The translations under genes were made by a program, and so were the position numbers. A stretch of 64,000 nucleotides of DNA, from positions 62,001 to 126,000 of the forward strand of contig JAQSEB010000139.1 in the NCBI GenBank assembly GCA_030063045.1, given 5' to 3'. Source of the DNA: Pratylenchus scribneri. Its lineage: Eukaryota > Nematoda > Chromadorea > Rhabditida > Pratylenchidae. The notes under the pieces were generated by a model. It was not told the DNA's origin. It did no database searches and was given only the letters and a program-made list of their open reading frames with translations. Below, in pieces: positions 12,901-22,600 of the stretch. How positions within the stretch are numbered: the first letter of the stretch is position 1; each line of letters starts with the position of its first letter.

Positions 12901-13130
12901 ATATACGGTCAAAGTTGGTCCTAATCCACTCCTTTCCATTCAACATCAATTCTAATTTTGCAATTCCATCCCAAATTTTTTAGATCATTGCGGACAACAC
13001 GGGCACAGCGCAAGGCCAAATTCGTGCCGGCTTCGAATTCGTGAACAATTTGATCGGCGCAATGGTGGAACGGAGCCGACGCTTCTGCGGCGGTGCACAT
13101 TGCGATGGTCCGGCGGCGGCGGTGAATTGA
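6990..13130 (+). CDS. secreted cysteine-rich protein B (381 aa, 7 exons, two GC-AG introns)
   Basis: Exons are 6990-7168, 8115-8253, 9522-9707, 10312-10450, 11306-11540, 12212-12332 and 12984-13130 (TGA). The phases give 381 residues. Residues 1-20 are a signal peptide (LPAFLLILPILARG). The mature chain is a series of amphipathic helices with about 20 cysteines spread evenly (for example C27, C39, C66, C80, C101, C104, C125, C141, and ending C368, C373). No transmembrane segment follows. Introns 1 and 4 begin GCAAGT. In both cases the nearest downstream GT donor would bring an early stop, so the GC donors are needed to keep the frame. Introns carry four FB1 copies, an FB4 cluster and a 32-bp-class minisatellite. 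The family was not recognised. The nearest in style is the upstream gene A. Confidence 0.8.
7190..7492. mobile_element. FB1 foldback copy (intron 1 of gene B)
   Basis: Left end TTCTTTTTGGCCATAGCTCA, right end GAGATATGGCCCAAAG. The arms carry the shared CCTCTAAAAAGTGGC block. It lies immediately after the GC donor of intron 1. Confidence 0.65.
7692..7992. mobile_element. FB1 foldback copy (intron 1 of gene B, second)
   Basis: Left end TTTTGCCCATATCTCAGCGA, right end TTGAGCTATAGCCAAAAGAA. The right arm has the canonical CACTTTTTAGAGGACATTTA block. It is the second FB1 copy in the same intron, about 200 bp after the first. Confidence 0.65.
8350..9465. repeat. FB4 repeat cluster in intron 2 of gene B
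   Basis: Four to five diverged copies of a motif with core AAGTCTGCTCTTTAATTTGA, alternating with ACCGTTTT-like and GGTTTTTTGG(T/G)CATAA blocks in both orientations. They fill almost the whole intron 8254-9521. Related copies occur at 26340-26600 and 55910-56225. The composition is AT-rich and non-coding. Confidence 0.55.
9890..10197. mobile_element. FB1 foldback copy (intron 3 of gene B)
   Basis: A diverged left arm (TCGATCATATCTAGACGAGG) and a canonical right arm ending GAGATATGGCCAAAAGAA. The central block has TACATGTCTTTGAGTGTGAT, shared by most copies. Confidence 0.65.
10505..11250 (+). repeat. AT-rich minisatellite, about 32-bp units, in intron 4 of gene B
   Basis: Some 23 tandem units with core TTAAATTTTTGGGCCAAATT followed by a [16 protein letters not shown] spacer. 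A shorter unit lacking the second half appears three times near 10645-10715. Late units change to TTGAGCCAATTTTGAATAAA and a longer 50-55-bp form. The array starts about 50 bp after the GC donor at 10451 and ends about 50 bp before the next exon. Confidence 0.9.
12430..12737. mobile_element. FB1 foldback copy (intron 6 of gene B)
   Basis: The left arm is diverged (GGGCTATATATCAAAGAGGC). The right arm is canonical, with the TTAGAGGACATTTAGGGCTT block and the end GAGATATGGCCAAAAGAA. Confidence 0.65.
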
Positions 13131-14227
13131 TGAGCCCCCAAGGGGAAAAGGACGAAAAAGAAAAGAATGAAGGAAGAAGAATAAGAATGGACAATTTGGT
13201 GTGGCGAATATTCATTCACATTTTGTTTTGGGGGAATTTTTGTATTCATTCATATGGAATTATTGGGCGGAATAAATAATAATAAAAAAGGATGGATTTG
13301 GATCAGAAAATTGGGGAAAGATGGGAAATTGGATTTTGGGCGAGCCACCCACCCAATACTATTTATTTTATTGGAACCAGAGCAGTCGACAAAGATGATT
13401 GAATGCTTATTAAGCATTAAGCTGGAAAAAAATTTGTCCAATTTATAATTTTGTGTAATTTCTATCTTTTTTTTTTGGATTTGTAATTGCGATTTGTAAA
13501 TTCGTGATCGAATATTTCCGGCTTCCTCCCAATTTTGTGCCTATTAAATCGGAATAATTTGGCCCAATTTGGGGCAATCCAGTTCAGTAAATTGAAGGCC
13601 AATTTCTGTAAGTCTTTGGGAAAATTGGGGAATTGAATTGGGTGTTCTTCCCTCAAATCCTGCTTTTTTCCCAGTCGAACATTTCTGCGCAACTTTTTAG
13701 AATCTGATCAATTTTTTTTTGGTCCAGCGGCTTAGAATTGGGCTAACATCAATTTGTGAATTGTGAGGGAAAATTTAGGCAGCATTCTTAAAATTGTTTG
13801 CCCATAAATTGTGCACTTTTTTGCTTGAAATGTGAAAGCAGAGCATTGCAGGGAAAATCGCCATTTAAAATCGAAGCCGCTTAAAATCCACAATCCACAA
13901 TCCATCCCAATTCCCATCAAGCATAGCTCAATTTCATCCGTTCCCCTCCACTCCATCCACAAATTGCGCACTTTAATCCGCTGCCTTCCTCCTCCTCCCA
14001 AAAAACAACAATTTTGCATTTCCCTTTTGGGTAATCGCCGCCATCTCTTTTTCCTATTTTTCCAACAATTTTTTGTTGTTTTCCTTCAACTCCAAAAATG
14101 CCTTCAGCTAATTCACATTTTTCTGCATTGCTTTTCATCCGTTGGGAATTCAAAACATTTTTTTCATTCAATTTAATAATATCTCAAAATTTCACTTCCA
14201 TCCATAGATGGGGCAATTTTTGCCACT

Positions 14228-14578
14228 AATATTTACGTCCGGGGACGATTTCACAAAAGTAAAAATGTGGGTATTTCGATCTATAATAAATCAGAAACCG
14301 GTTTTAGACCCTACAAACCTTATACCATGCATCGAATGTTATATAAATTGTAATGGTTTAGTCAAAATTAGAGGGTATTAAACCGTTCAAACACTTTTTC
14401 CAGTCTTTGATTTTAAACTTTTTAATTTTAGGCCAAACCATGACAATTTATATACCATTCGATGCGTCTCGATGAGATATACAAATTGATATAAGGTTTG
14501 TAGGGTCTAAAACCAGTTTCTGATTAATTATAAGTCGAAAACGCTCACATTTTTACTTTTGTGGAATCGACATAGCAC
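14228..14578. mobile_element. FB2 foldback element
   Basis: The left end reads CGGGGACGATTTCACAAAAG and the right end TTTTGTGGAATCGACATAGC. The inner arms share AGAAACCGGTTTTAGACCCT with its complement. The end sequences match the 5327-5762 copy apart from a few substitutions. Confidence 0.65.
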
Positions 14579-14896
14579 CCTAATATTTATATACCTTATA
14601 AGCAAATTAGAAAAATTCATATATTTAATTATATGTTTATATTTTGAAAATAATAAAAGTGTTTCAAAAGATAAGCTGTTAATTATAAAATTTATCAAAA
14701 AATGTAAGTTAATAATCTAATGAACTTGAAAATTTTCCCACTTTTCTCATTAGATATTGGTGGCTTAAACCTTTCCTTTCATATGAATTCGTATTTTCTA
14801 TAACATTTTCCTTTATTATTGTTAAGTGAAAACGCAAATTTGTATCCTCTTCCATTCCTTCGCCATTTTTGAATCCACTCAAAATAGATCACCACG

Positions 14897-15312
14897 GTGC
14901 TAGGTCATCTCCACAATTCTGCAAATATGGGCATGTCCACAAATTCTGCAAATATAAATTTTTGACTTCTAATAAATCATCAATAGGTTTTAGACAATAC
15001 AAACCTTATACCAATTAGTAGATCTCATCGAGACGCATCGAATGGTATATAAAATATCTGGTTTTGGTCCAAAATTAAAGAGTTTTAAACCAAAAACATA
15101 AAAATGGTTTAAACGGTTTAACACTTTATCTTTTGGAATATTTTATATACAATTCGATGCGTCTCGATGAGATCTACTAATTGGTATAAGGTTTGTTTTG
15201 TTTAAAACCTATTTCTAATTTATTAGAAGTCAAAAATGTATATTTGCAGAATTTGTGGACATGCCCATATTTGCAGAGCCATTTTTCTTTTGTGGAGATG
15301 ACCCCGGACGGA
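14897..15312. mobile_element. FB2 foldback element
   Basis: The left end reads GTGCTAGGTCATCTCCACAA and the right end TTGTGGAGATGACCCCGGAC, so it is inserted in the opposite orientation to the copy at 5327. GATCTCATCGAGACGCATCG is present in both arms. ORFs over this interval are by-products of the palindrome. Confidence 0.65.
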
Positions 15313-15566
15313 TCACCGCAATTCAGTTTAAAATTGAAAATTGCGCGATTCCCTTTCATCCCTTTTTCATCCAAAGTAGGTTTCACTCCAAAATTGGTTT
15401 CATTTGTGCAAACTTTCATTGTTGCATTCAACTTAACAAAAAAAATTGAGGACAAATCAACACAAAAACCTTCCATATTATTTGAGAATTTTATTACATT
15501 CGAATTCCATAATTCCAAAATATTTTTATATTCTTATTTTTTGGATAATTCCTCAAATTATACAAA

Positions 15567-17526
15567 ATGGCCTTCCCATTCACATTCCAATTCTTCATCA
15601 TTTTGGTGGCCTCAATTTTTACGGTAAATGCCCAACAGCAACAATCACCGCCTTCTCTGGAGCCAGCCGTTCGTGTTGTCCGTTTTCAAGTCGATTATCC
15701 GGAAGCAGAATTGGAAACCGTGCGAAAATTGCCAAATTGGTCTGCGGTAATGCGCAAAAGGTGATCACCAATTTCCATTTTTTCCAATCATATTTCTCAT
15801 TAATTTTTCCCCATTTTCTCCCCTTTATTTTAAAGTGTTCTCGCCTCGTTGCGTTTTGTGAACAAACGTAAGTCCTCCTTCGATTGTTTGGTTAACCTAG
15901 TTGATTTTGCCTAATTTTGGATACTCTTCTAATTGTAGGAAAATAGATGATATTTTGGTCCATTTTATCTCAGAACGACATAGCCTCAAATGTAACCTCT
16001 ATGTAAATGTAACCTATATTTTGCCCCATATATAGAAATCGAACCTTAAATAAGGCTAAATGAACGGTGCCCTATTCTAATGTAATTTTTTCCCTCTCTC
16101 TCATTCACGTAAGATTGGCTAATTTGTGGAGAAGCACGTGAGCCTGGTGAACATAATAGACTGTCGGCTCCAGGCGGCTCTGCTAGCAAGGAGAAAGGGA
16201 CAAAAGGCGGCGGAACGGATTGTGGCAAATTGCAAGTGACCGGCGAACCAATTGGCAGCCGCCAATATCGAGTCAATGGCACATTTATTGCAAACAGGTA
16301 TATTCGATAAATCAAACAAGGGAAAAATTTCTTAAAAGAAAAGAGGAATAAATGAGAGAAGGTTAGAAATTTTTTAAGTATTTTTTCCTTTCTGTAAAAA
16401 TATAATACTTAACAAATTTTTATTCCGGTTATTTTATGTTTCATCTAATTTAGCATCGCCTGCTATTTAATTCCGCTTGTTTTTTGCTTAGAATAATGCC
16501 GATATTTTTCTAGGAAATAAATCCGCCTATTAAGTTAGAATAATTCCGTCTGTTTTGTGTTTTCGCTTAGAATAATTCCGCCTGTTTTGTGTTTTCGCTT
16601 AGAATAATTCCGTCTGTTTTGTGTTTTCGCTTAGAATAATTCCGCCTGTTTTGTGTTTTCGCTTAGAATAATTCCGCCTGTTTTGTGTTTTCGCTTAGAA
16701 TAATTCCGCCTGTTTTGTGTTTTCGCTTAGAATAATTCCGTCTGTTTTGTGTTTTCGCTTAGAATAATTCCGCCTGTTTTGTGTTTTCGCTTAGAATAAT
16801 TCCGTCTGTTTTGTGTTTTCGTTTAGAATAATTCCGTCTGTTTTGTGTTTTCGTTTAGAATAATTCCGCCTGTTTTTTTCGTTTAGAATAATTCCGCCTG
16901 TTTTGTGTTTTCGCTTAGAATAATTCCGCTTGTTTGTATTTCGCCAAAATGTGTTTTCTCTGCCGTACTCCTTTCCCTCTCTCAAATTGAAACAATTCCC
17001 TTTTATCTTATTTTGCATATTTTAATTAAAAGCAAAATTTTTGCATAAAAAATACAAGAATTCTAAAACAATTCACAGAGACCCAGTTCGAAATGCAAAA
17101 GTGGAGGCCAATTCCACAGTACAATCCGTCCTTCAAATTGGACTGAAAGGAGGCATTTTCCAATACACTAATGCCATGAAAGTGCTTGGTTAGTTTTTTA
17201 ATTATTTGAATACTGAATAAAATGGACAAATTAATAAGTCAATTAACCGTCTAAAACGCACTTTCCCTATTTTTATTAAGGCAATAAATTTTCTATAGAC
17301 CAAAATGAGTGGATTTTATTATTTATTGTTTAAAATATTCAAATTTTCCACAGGCAAGCCAAACTTGGAAATGGCCTTTGAGGAGGCTTTCTTCTGCTAC
17401 CCGGATCAGGAACAAGTCCAAGGGGATCAATGCAAGCCAAGGGGCGGCTCTTCTCAACAATCGGGCATTGGGTCAACTATTGGAGAACGATTGAAAAGAG
17501 CAACAATCCAGCTTCCAAGCCAATGA
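15567..17526 (+). CDS. secreted protein C (195 or 230 aa, 5 exons; splice model ambiguous)
   Basis: Residues 1-22 are a signal peptide (MAFPFTFQFFIILVASIF). Exons 17079-17188 and 17354-17526 are well supported; the protein ends KRATIQLPSQ then TGA. The front half has two phase-consistent models. Model 1 uses 15567-15760, 15836-15867 and 16114-16297 (230 aa). Model 2 uses 15567-15746, 15836-15867 and 16143-16235 (195 aa). Model 2 gives a helical, cysteine-containing segment (IIDCRLQAALLARRK) closer in style to genes A and B. Model 1 has somewhat better donors. Introns are GT-AG in both. Intron 3 holds a 32-bp minisatellite. The family was not recognised. The basic-then-hydrophobic tail resembles the tail of gene A. 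Confidence 0.6.
16534..16940 (+). repeat. 32-bp minisatellite array 1 (about 13 units), intron 3 of gene C
   Basis: Tandem 32-bp units with core TTAGAATAATTCCGCCTG followed by a TTTTGTGTTTTCGC-like half. C/T variants sit at CCGCCTG versus CCGTCTG. It is one of five arrays of the same unit in the window, here in the same direction as gene transcription. Confidence 0.92.
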
Positions 17527-19632
17527 TGGATGCCGGATTTGAATGAAATAGAAGAAAATCTTTGAAGATTATTTTGTGAAGAAATTTTTTGAGCTTGTCC
17601 ATATTTTGGATTTTTTATTAAAAAAAAAATATAAAATTTTCCAATTTATTCACATAAAATAAGAAAATTACGAGATCAAAAATTGAATAAATCCAATCAG
17701 AGGAATTATATTCATTTATTATTGCTTATAAAAAGATGCAATAGATCCTTGACAAAAAAATGACATCCTTTTGAACATGGCCATTGAACATAATTTTAGG
17801 GATGAAAATGTGTGCCGCCCTAATCCAATACTTGACCAATCCAAAAGCCACATCACATTTCTTTTGGCCATACTAGCAATTGACACCGAAAGAAGAAGGG
17901 GGAGAACGGGATATTGTCTTTTTGAAGGGGAAAACAATAAAGTGGATTCACTCAAATCCAATAATACAGTTGAGTAGGGCCATTGATATTGCCACTCTTT
18001 TTTTCCATTTCGCCGCCCTACCCAATCCCTCCGCTGGTTTTTTGATGTTTTATGTTTTTTATTAGCTTAATAAATATGCAAATTCCTAGTAAATTTGATT
18101 AATAGTAAAAAATATATTTAATTGTGGACTTCGGTTATTCTCCTAATCAAAGTTACGGCACACTTCATTTAAAAGTATGGAATATTTTCGTTCAAAGAAT
18201 AAATTTAGGAACATTAGATTGAGATGGGGACATTCTCAGAATTGGATTTTATTTTATACGCCCCATGTTTTTATGCCTTTCTATCCGTGTTCTCAAATTG
18301 AAAATTCAATAAAAGAATGAATTTAAATGCTTCATTCTTAGCTCATTTTCTCAATGGCATTTATTTTGATAAAAATATTAATATACCAAAAAATTTTATC
18401 CCAAAAATTTTATATATTTCGAATCATTCTTCGAAATACTTATCAAGTAGATTGCCACATTTGGCCGGAGTCGAGAAAAATGCAAATCGATGTGCTCTCG
18501 GCGTCTTGGAATTTTGCCTCACAAAAATAGGCCATTGGGGTGGGGTTGGCATTGGCATTTTCATTGGCGGTATTTTATTACGGCGAATCGACTTCCCCAC
18601 TTCGCCTTTCCATTGCTGCTCGATGATGGCATTCTCCGCTGGGACCGCTCAAAGAATAATAATTCAATTTGGCTTTTTGGACAACACAATCCATGGGGGA
18701 ATGGGTCCAATGGCACAATGTGAGGGGAAGGAGGCCATTGCAAGGGTGAAAAACTATTGAAAGGAGGAGGGAAAGGGAAGGAGCTATTTAAAAGGAGGCA
18801 AGAGGGGACAGATGTGAGTGTGTCCAAAGGCAAAAAAAAGGGAGAAGAATGGGCGAAAGAGGCCTCCACTGGGATACTGTAATGCCAACGACGGAGGAAG
18901 GAAGGGAAAGCTGTGGCCGAAGGGCTAAAGAAGGGGGAAAGAAGGCAAAAGAAGGGAGGAGGGGGCTGGACCTAATTGGCCGGCCAACCCACCCTTGGGG
19001 GAGAGGGGAAGAGAGGGGCTGAAAAGGATAAGGAACCATCGTCGAAGGCGGACTAACCAACGGAGAGGGGGCTGTCCCCATGGGCCGCCGGCACACCGAT
19101 AACGAGATTTGCGGCCACACTCGTCCCTCTCTATTCAATCGCCCCTTCGTCTCTTTCGTCGTTTCCTTCGTCAAACACAACACATTCGGCCCTCAAATTC
19201 TCGTTGGGGTTTGGCCATTTTGCTTGGCCAGCAAAAGCAGTGGAAAAAGAAGAGGAGGACCCTAATTTGGTTAGGGACCCCCGCACAACATCCACTTGGC
19301 CTATTCCTTTCCCTCCTTTTTGGCTACAGTCACCCAAACCATTGCTTTTCGCCCGGCACAAATTCAATTTTCTCGGCCACTCAATCTTCCCCCTTTCTCC
19401 CGGCCTCCTTCGATGCCGTAAGGAGGAAAGGGTTGGACCCCCTTTTCGTTTCTGTTTTGCTACTGATCAATTCCCTTTCCCTTCCACTTCTTTCATAGAG
19501 TGCCATCCAAATTGGCCACTGGCCGATTACTGTGTATTTTTGCGTGTGTCATTTATAGCTTTTTCCATTTTTACTAGAGAAAAACATTGCCACCTTTATT
19601 TTTCCCATTAAAATCCAAAATATACCCTAAAT
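17527..19632. other. intergenic region upstream of unc-42-like gene
   Basis: It contains copy 1 of an inverted duplicated segment (17640-18110), an unsupported open stretch at 18317-18760, a purine-rich plus strand at about 18755-19045, and a pyrimidine-rich stretch just before 19500. No exon joins convincingly to the homeobox gene, but an untranslated 5' exon could be here. Confidence 0.4.
17640..18110 (+). repeat. inverted duplicate segment, copy 1
   Basis: It shares several blocks with the complement of 27705-28650, for example AACATGGCCATTGAACAT, CAATTGACACCGAAA, CCTCCGCTGGTTTT and AAATTCCTAGTAA. The frame across 17771-17977 is therefore part of a repeat, not a gene. This copy lacks the hAT-type insertion found in copy 2. 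Confidence 0.75.
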
Positions 19633-22600
19633 ATGAGTTTGGGCAGTCAATCGACGGTGAGTGGCGGTGGCGAAATGGCCGATAGCACAGAAAATGGCGG
19701 GGGGCCAGGCAGCAATTCCGTTGGCCAACAACAGGAAATGGGCCAAAATTCCGCGGAAGGCGATAACACCTTTCATTTGGGCAGTCATTCTCAACAACAA
19801 AGCCAACATCTTCAGCAACAACATTTGGATGCCAGCGGCACAATGTCCGCCCTTTCCCTTTCCACCCTGCAGGCGCTGATCCCCGGAGGGCATGCCGCCG
19901 GCGTTTTGTCCATTCAGGGCATCCAACAGGCCAGTTTGGGAGAGGGATTTGGCCAGTTTAATAATGGATTTGGCCAGTTTAGGGAAGGGATTTGGCTATT
20001 AGGAGGGATTTGGCCATTTTAAAAGGGATTTGACCGGTTTAAAGGGTTTTGGCCAATTTTAAGAAGGGGAAGATGAATTTAATGGTGGCCCACAAAAATT
20101 TACGTTGGAAGAAAATGTGAATGTGCCATAAATGGGGGACAACACCGCCATCCAGGCTCAGAAGGGATGATTCAATCAGTGGTGGAAGGGGGAGGCAGGG
20201 GATGGGCGCCTCTAATTGAATATTTGGGGGTGGGGTGGAAGGCAAAGGCAGAGGATAAACGCATTTTCATAATTCACTGGCGCCAAATTGAGTTTTGGGG
20301 GCGACGCACAAAAAGCCAAAAGGGTTGGGGGATTGATGGAGGCAAAATGCAGTGGGGAAGCAAAACCAATTTGTACAAAAGGCCAAATCGAATTTGGCCA
20401 AGACAGAATGTGATGGGGAAGATCCCCACATTCAGCTGCATTGCTTGCCTCCCATTCAGTCATTTTGATGGAGCATTCAGTCAGAGTAACCCAATTCATC
20501 CCATTCCAGAGTTTTGGCAGAATATTTTTCCTTATTAACCCAGGGATCCATCCATTATGGACTGATATCTTCTTATTCAAATTCAAATTCCCATTTTAGG
20601 TTCCATGCTTGAGCTTTTTCATGATTTTATTTATATTATTGCTCAAATATAGGCAAAATTGAAATCAATAAATTAGGAGTTGGCCTTAAGATTGAATTAA
20701 AAGTAAGCCTTCTGTAATTATTCGACTTCCGCTCCGCCTCCCCTTGTTAAGCAATTCACTTTTAATCCCAATCTGACAATTTAAGTATAATTGGAGGTTA
20801 ATTGTAAGTCTAATAATAAGAATAATTCCGCATGTTTTGTGTTTTCGCTTAGAATAATTCCGCCTGTTTTGTGTTTTCGCTTAGAATAATTCCGCCTGTT
20901 TTGTGTTTTCGCTTAGAATAATTCCGCCTGTTTTGTGTTTTCGCTTAGAATAATTCCGCCTGTTTTGTGTTTTCGCTTAGAATAATTCCGCCTGTTTTGT
21001 GTTTTCGCTTAGAATAATTCCGCCTGTTTTGTGTTTTCGCTTAGAATAATTCCGCCTGTTTTGTGTTTTCGCTTAGAATTATTCCGCTTGTTTTGTGTTT
21101 TCGCTTAGAATAATTCCGCCTGTTTTGTGTTTTCGCTTAGAATAATTCCGCCTGTTTTGTGTTTTCGCTTAGAATAATTCCGCATGTTTTGTGTTTTCGC
21201 TTAGAATAATTCCGCCTGTTTTGTGTTTTCGCTTAGAATTATTCCGCTTGTTTTGTGTTTTCGCTTAGAATAATTCCGCCTGTTTTGTGTTTTCGCTTAG
21301 AATAATTCCGCCTGTTTTGTGTTTTCGCTTAGAATTATTCCGCTTGTTTTGTGTTTTCGCTTAGAATAATTCCGCCTGTTTTGTGTTTTCGCTTAGAATA
21401 ATTCCGCCTGTTTTGTGTTTTCGCTTAGAATAATTCCGCCTGTTTTGTGTTTTCGCTTAGAATAATTCCGCCTGTTTTGTGTTTTCGCTTAGAATAATTC
21501 CGCCTGTTTTGTGTTTTCGCTTAGAATAATTCCGCCTGTTTTGTGTTTTCGCTTAGAATTATTCCGCTTGTTTTGTGTTTTCGCTTAGAATAATTCCGCC
21601 TGTTTTGTGTTTTCGCTTAGAATAATTCCGCCTGTTTTGTGTTTTCGCTTAGAATAATTCCGCATGTTTTGTGTTTTCGCTTAGAATAATTCCGCCTGTT
21701 TTGTGTTTTCGCTTAGAATTATTCCGCTTGTTTTGTGTTTTCGCTTAGAATAATTCCGCCTGTTTTGTGTTTTCGCTTAGAATAATTCCGCCTGTTTTGT
21801 GTTTTCGCTTAGAATTATTCCGCCTGTTTTGTGTTTTCGCTTAGAATAATTCCGCCTGTTTTGTGTTTTCGCTTAGAATAATTCCGCCTGTTTTGTGTTT
21901 TCGCTTAGAATAATTCCGTCTGTTTTGTGTTTTCGCTTAGAATAATTCCGCCTGTTTTGTGTTTTTGCTTAGAATAATTCCGCCTGTTTGTGTTTTCGCT
22001 TAGAATAATTCCGCCTGTTTTGTGTTTTCGCTTAGAATTATTCCGCTTGTTTTGTGTTTTCGCTTAGAATAATTCCGCTTAATTAAGAATAATTCAGCAT
22101 GATTTAAATCCGCCTGATTGTCGGATTTGTATCCCATTTTAGTTCAAAACGGAAAAAGTTAAAAAAAATAGAGGGATTCCTTTCCTTTATCAGTGTTAGG
22201 GATCGGATTAGGTTTAATAAGTTGATTTTCATTTTGGCCCCTAATTTCCTTGGATTGATCGATTCCATCCAAAACAAAATAACAAATTGCAGGACTTGAA
22301 GCCAAGTCAATTGGCCGACTTCTCCCACTATAATCCATATGCGGCATCGGCTGCCTCACTTCGCCCAATCATCGATGGCTGCCATTCCGCAGCCGCATTG
22401 GCCACAATGGTCAATGGGGGTGGAAGCCATCAACAGCAATCATCGATGGGAGGCGGCAGTGATTCATCCACCAATCAACAACAATCCAGCAATTCAGGTG
22501 GCAATGGCCAACTGAAAAGACCAAAACCGGAGCCGAGAACTGGAACAGCAATTGGCACTGGCGGTGGAGGTGGCATTGGAGGAGGAGGAGGCAGTCTTTT

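Larger units (their letters stand above)
13131..15566. other. intergenic region with two FB2 elements
   Basis: No exon with splice or start support was found. Frames at 13832-14176 and their antisense partners are low-complexity. Two FB2 elements occupy 14228-14578 and 14897-15312. The last 250 bp should hold the promoter of gene C. Confidence 0.45.

Noticed and set aside
17771..17977. 68-codon plus-strand frame
   Set aside because: Lies within a segment duplicated in inverse orientation at 27.7-28.6 kb, where the frame is not kept.
18317..18760. 147-codon plus-strand frame upstream of the homeobox gene
   Set aside because: Starts in AT-rich low-complexity DNA, has two other open frames over the same bases, and no splice link. 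The first part reads as chance.
20819..22080. Regular repeats that could suggest a CRISPR array
   Set aside because: Units are directly contiguous with no unique spacers, and the setting is a eukaryotic intron. It is a minisatellite.
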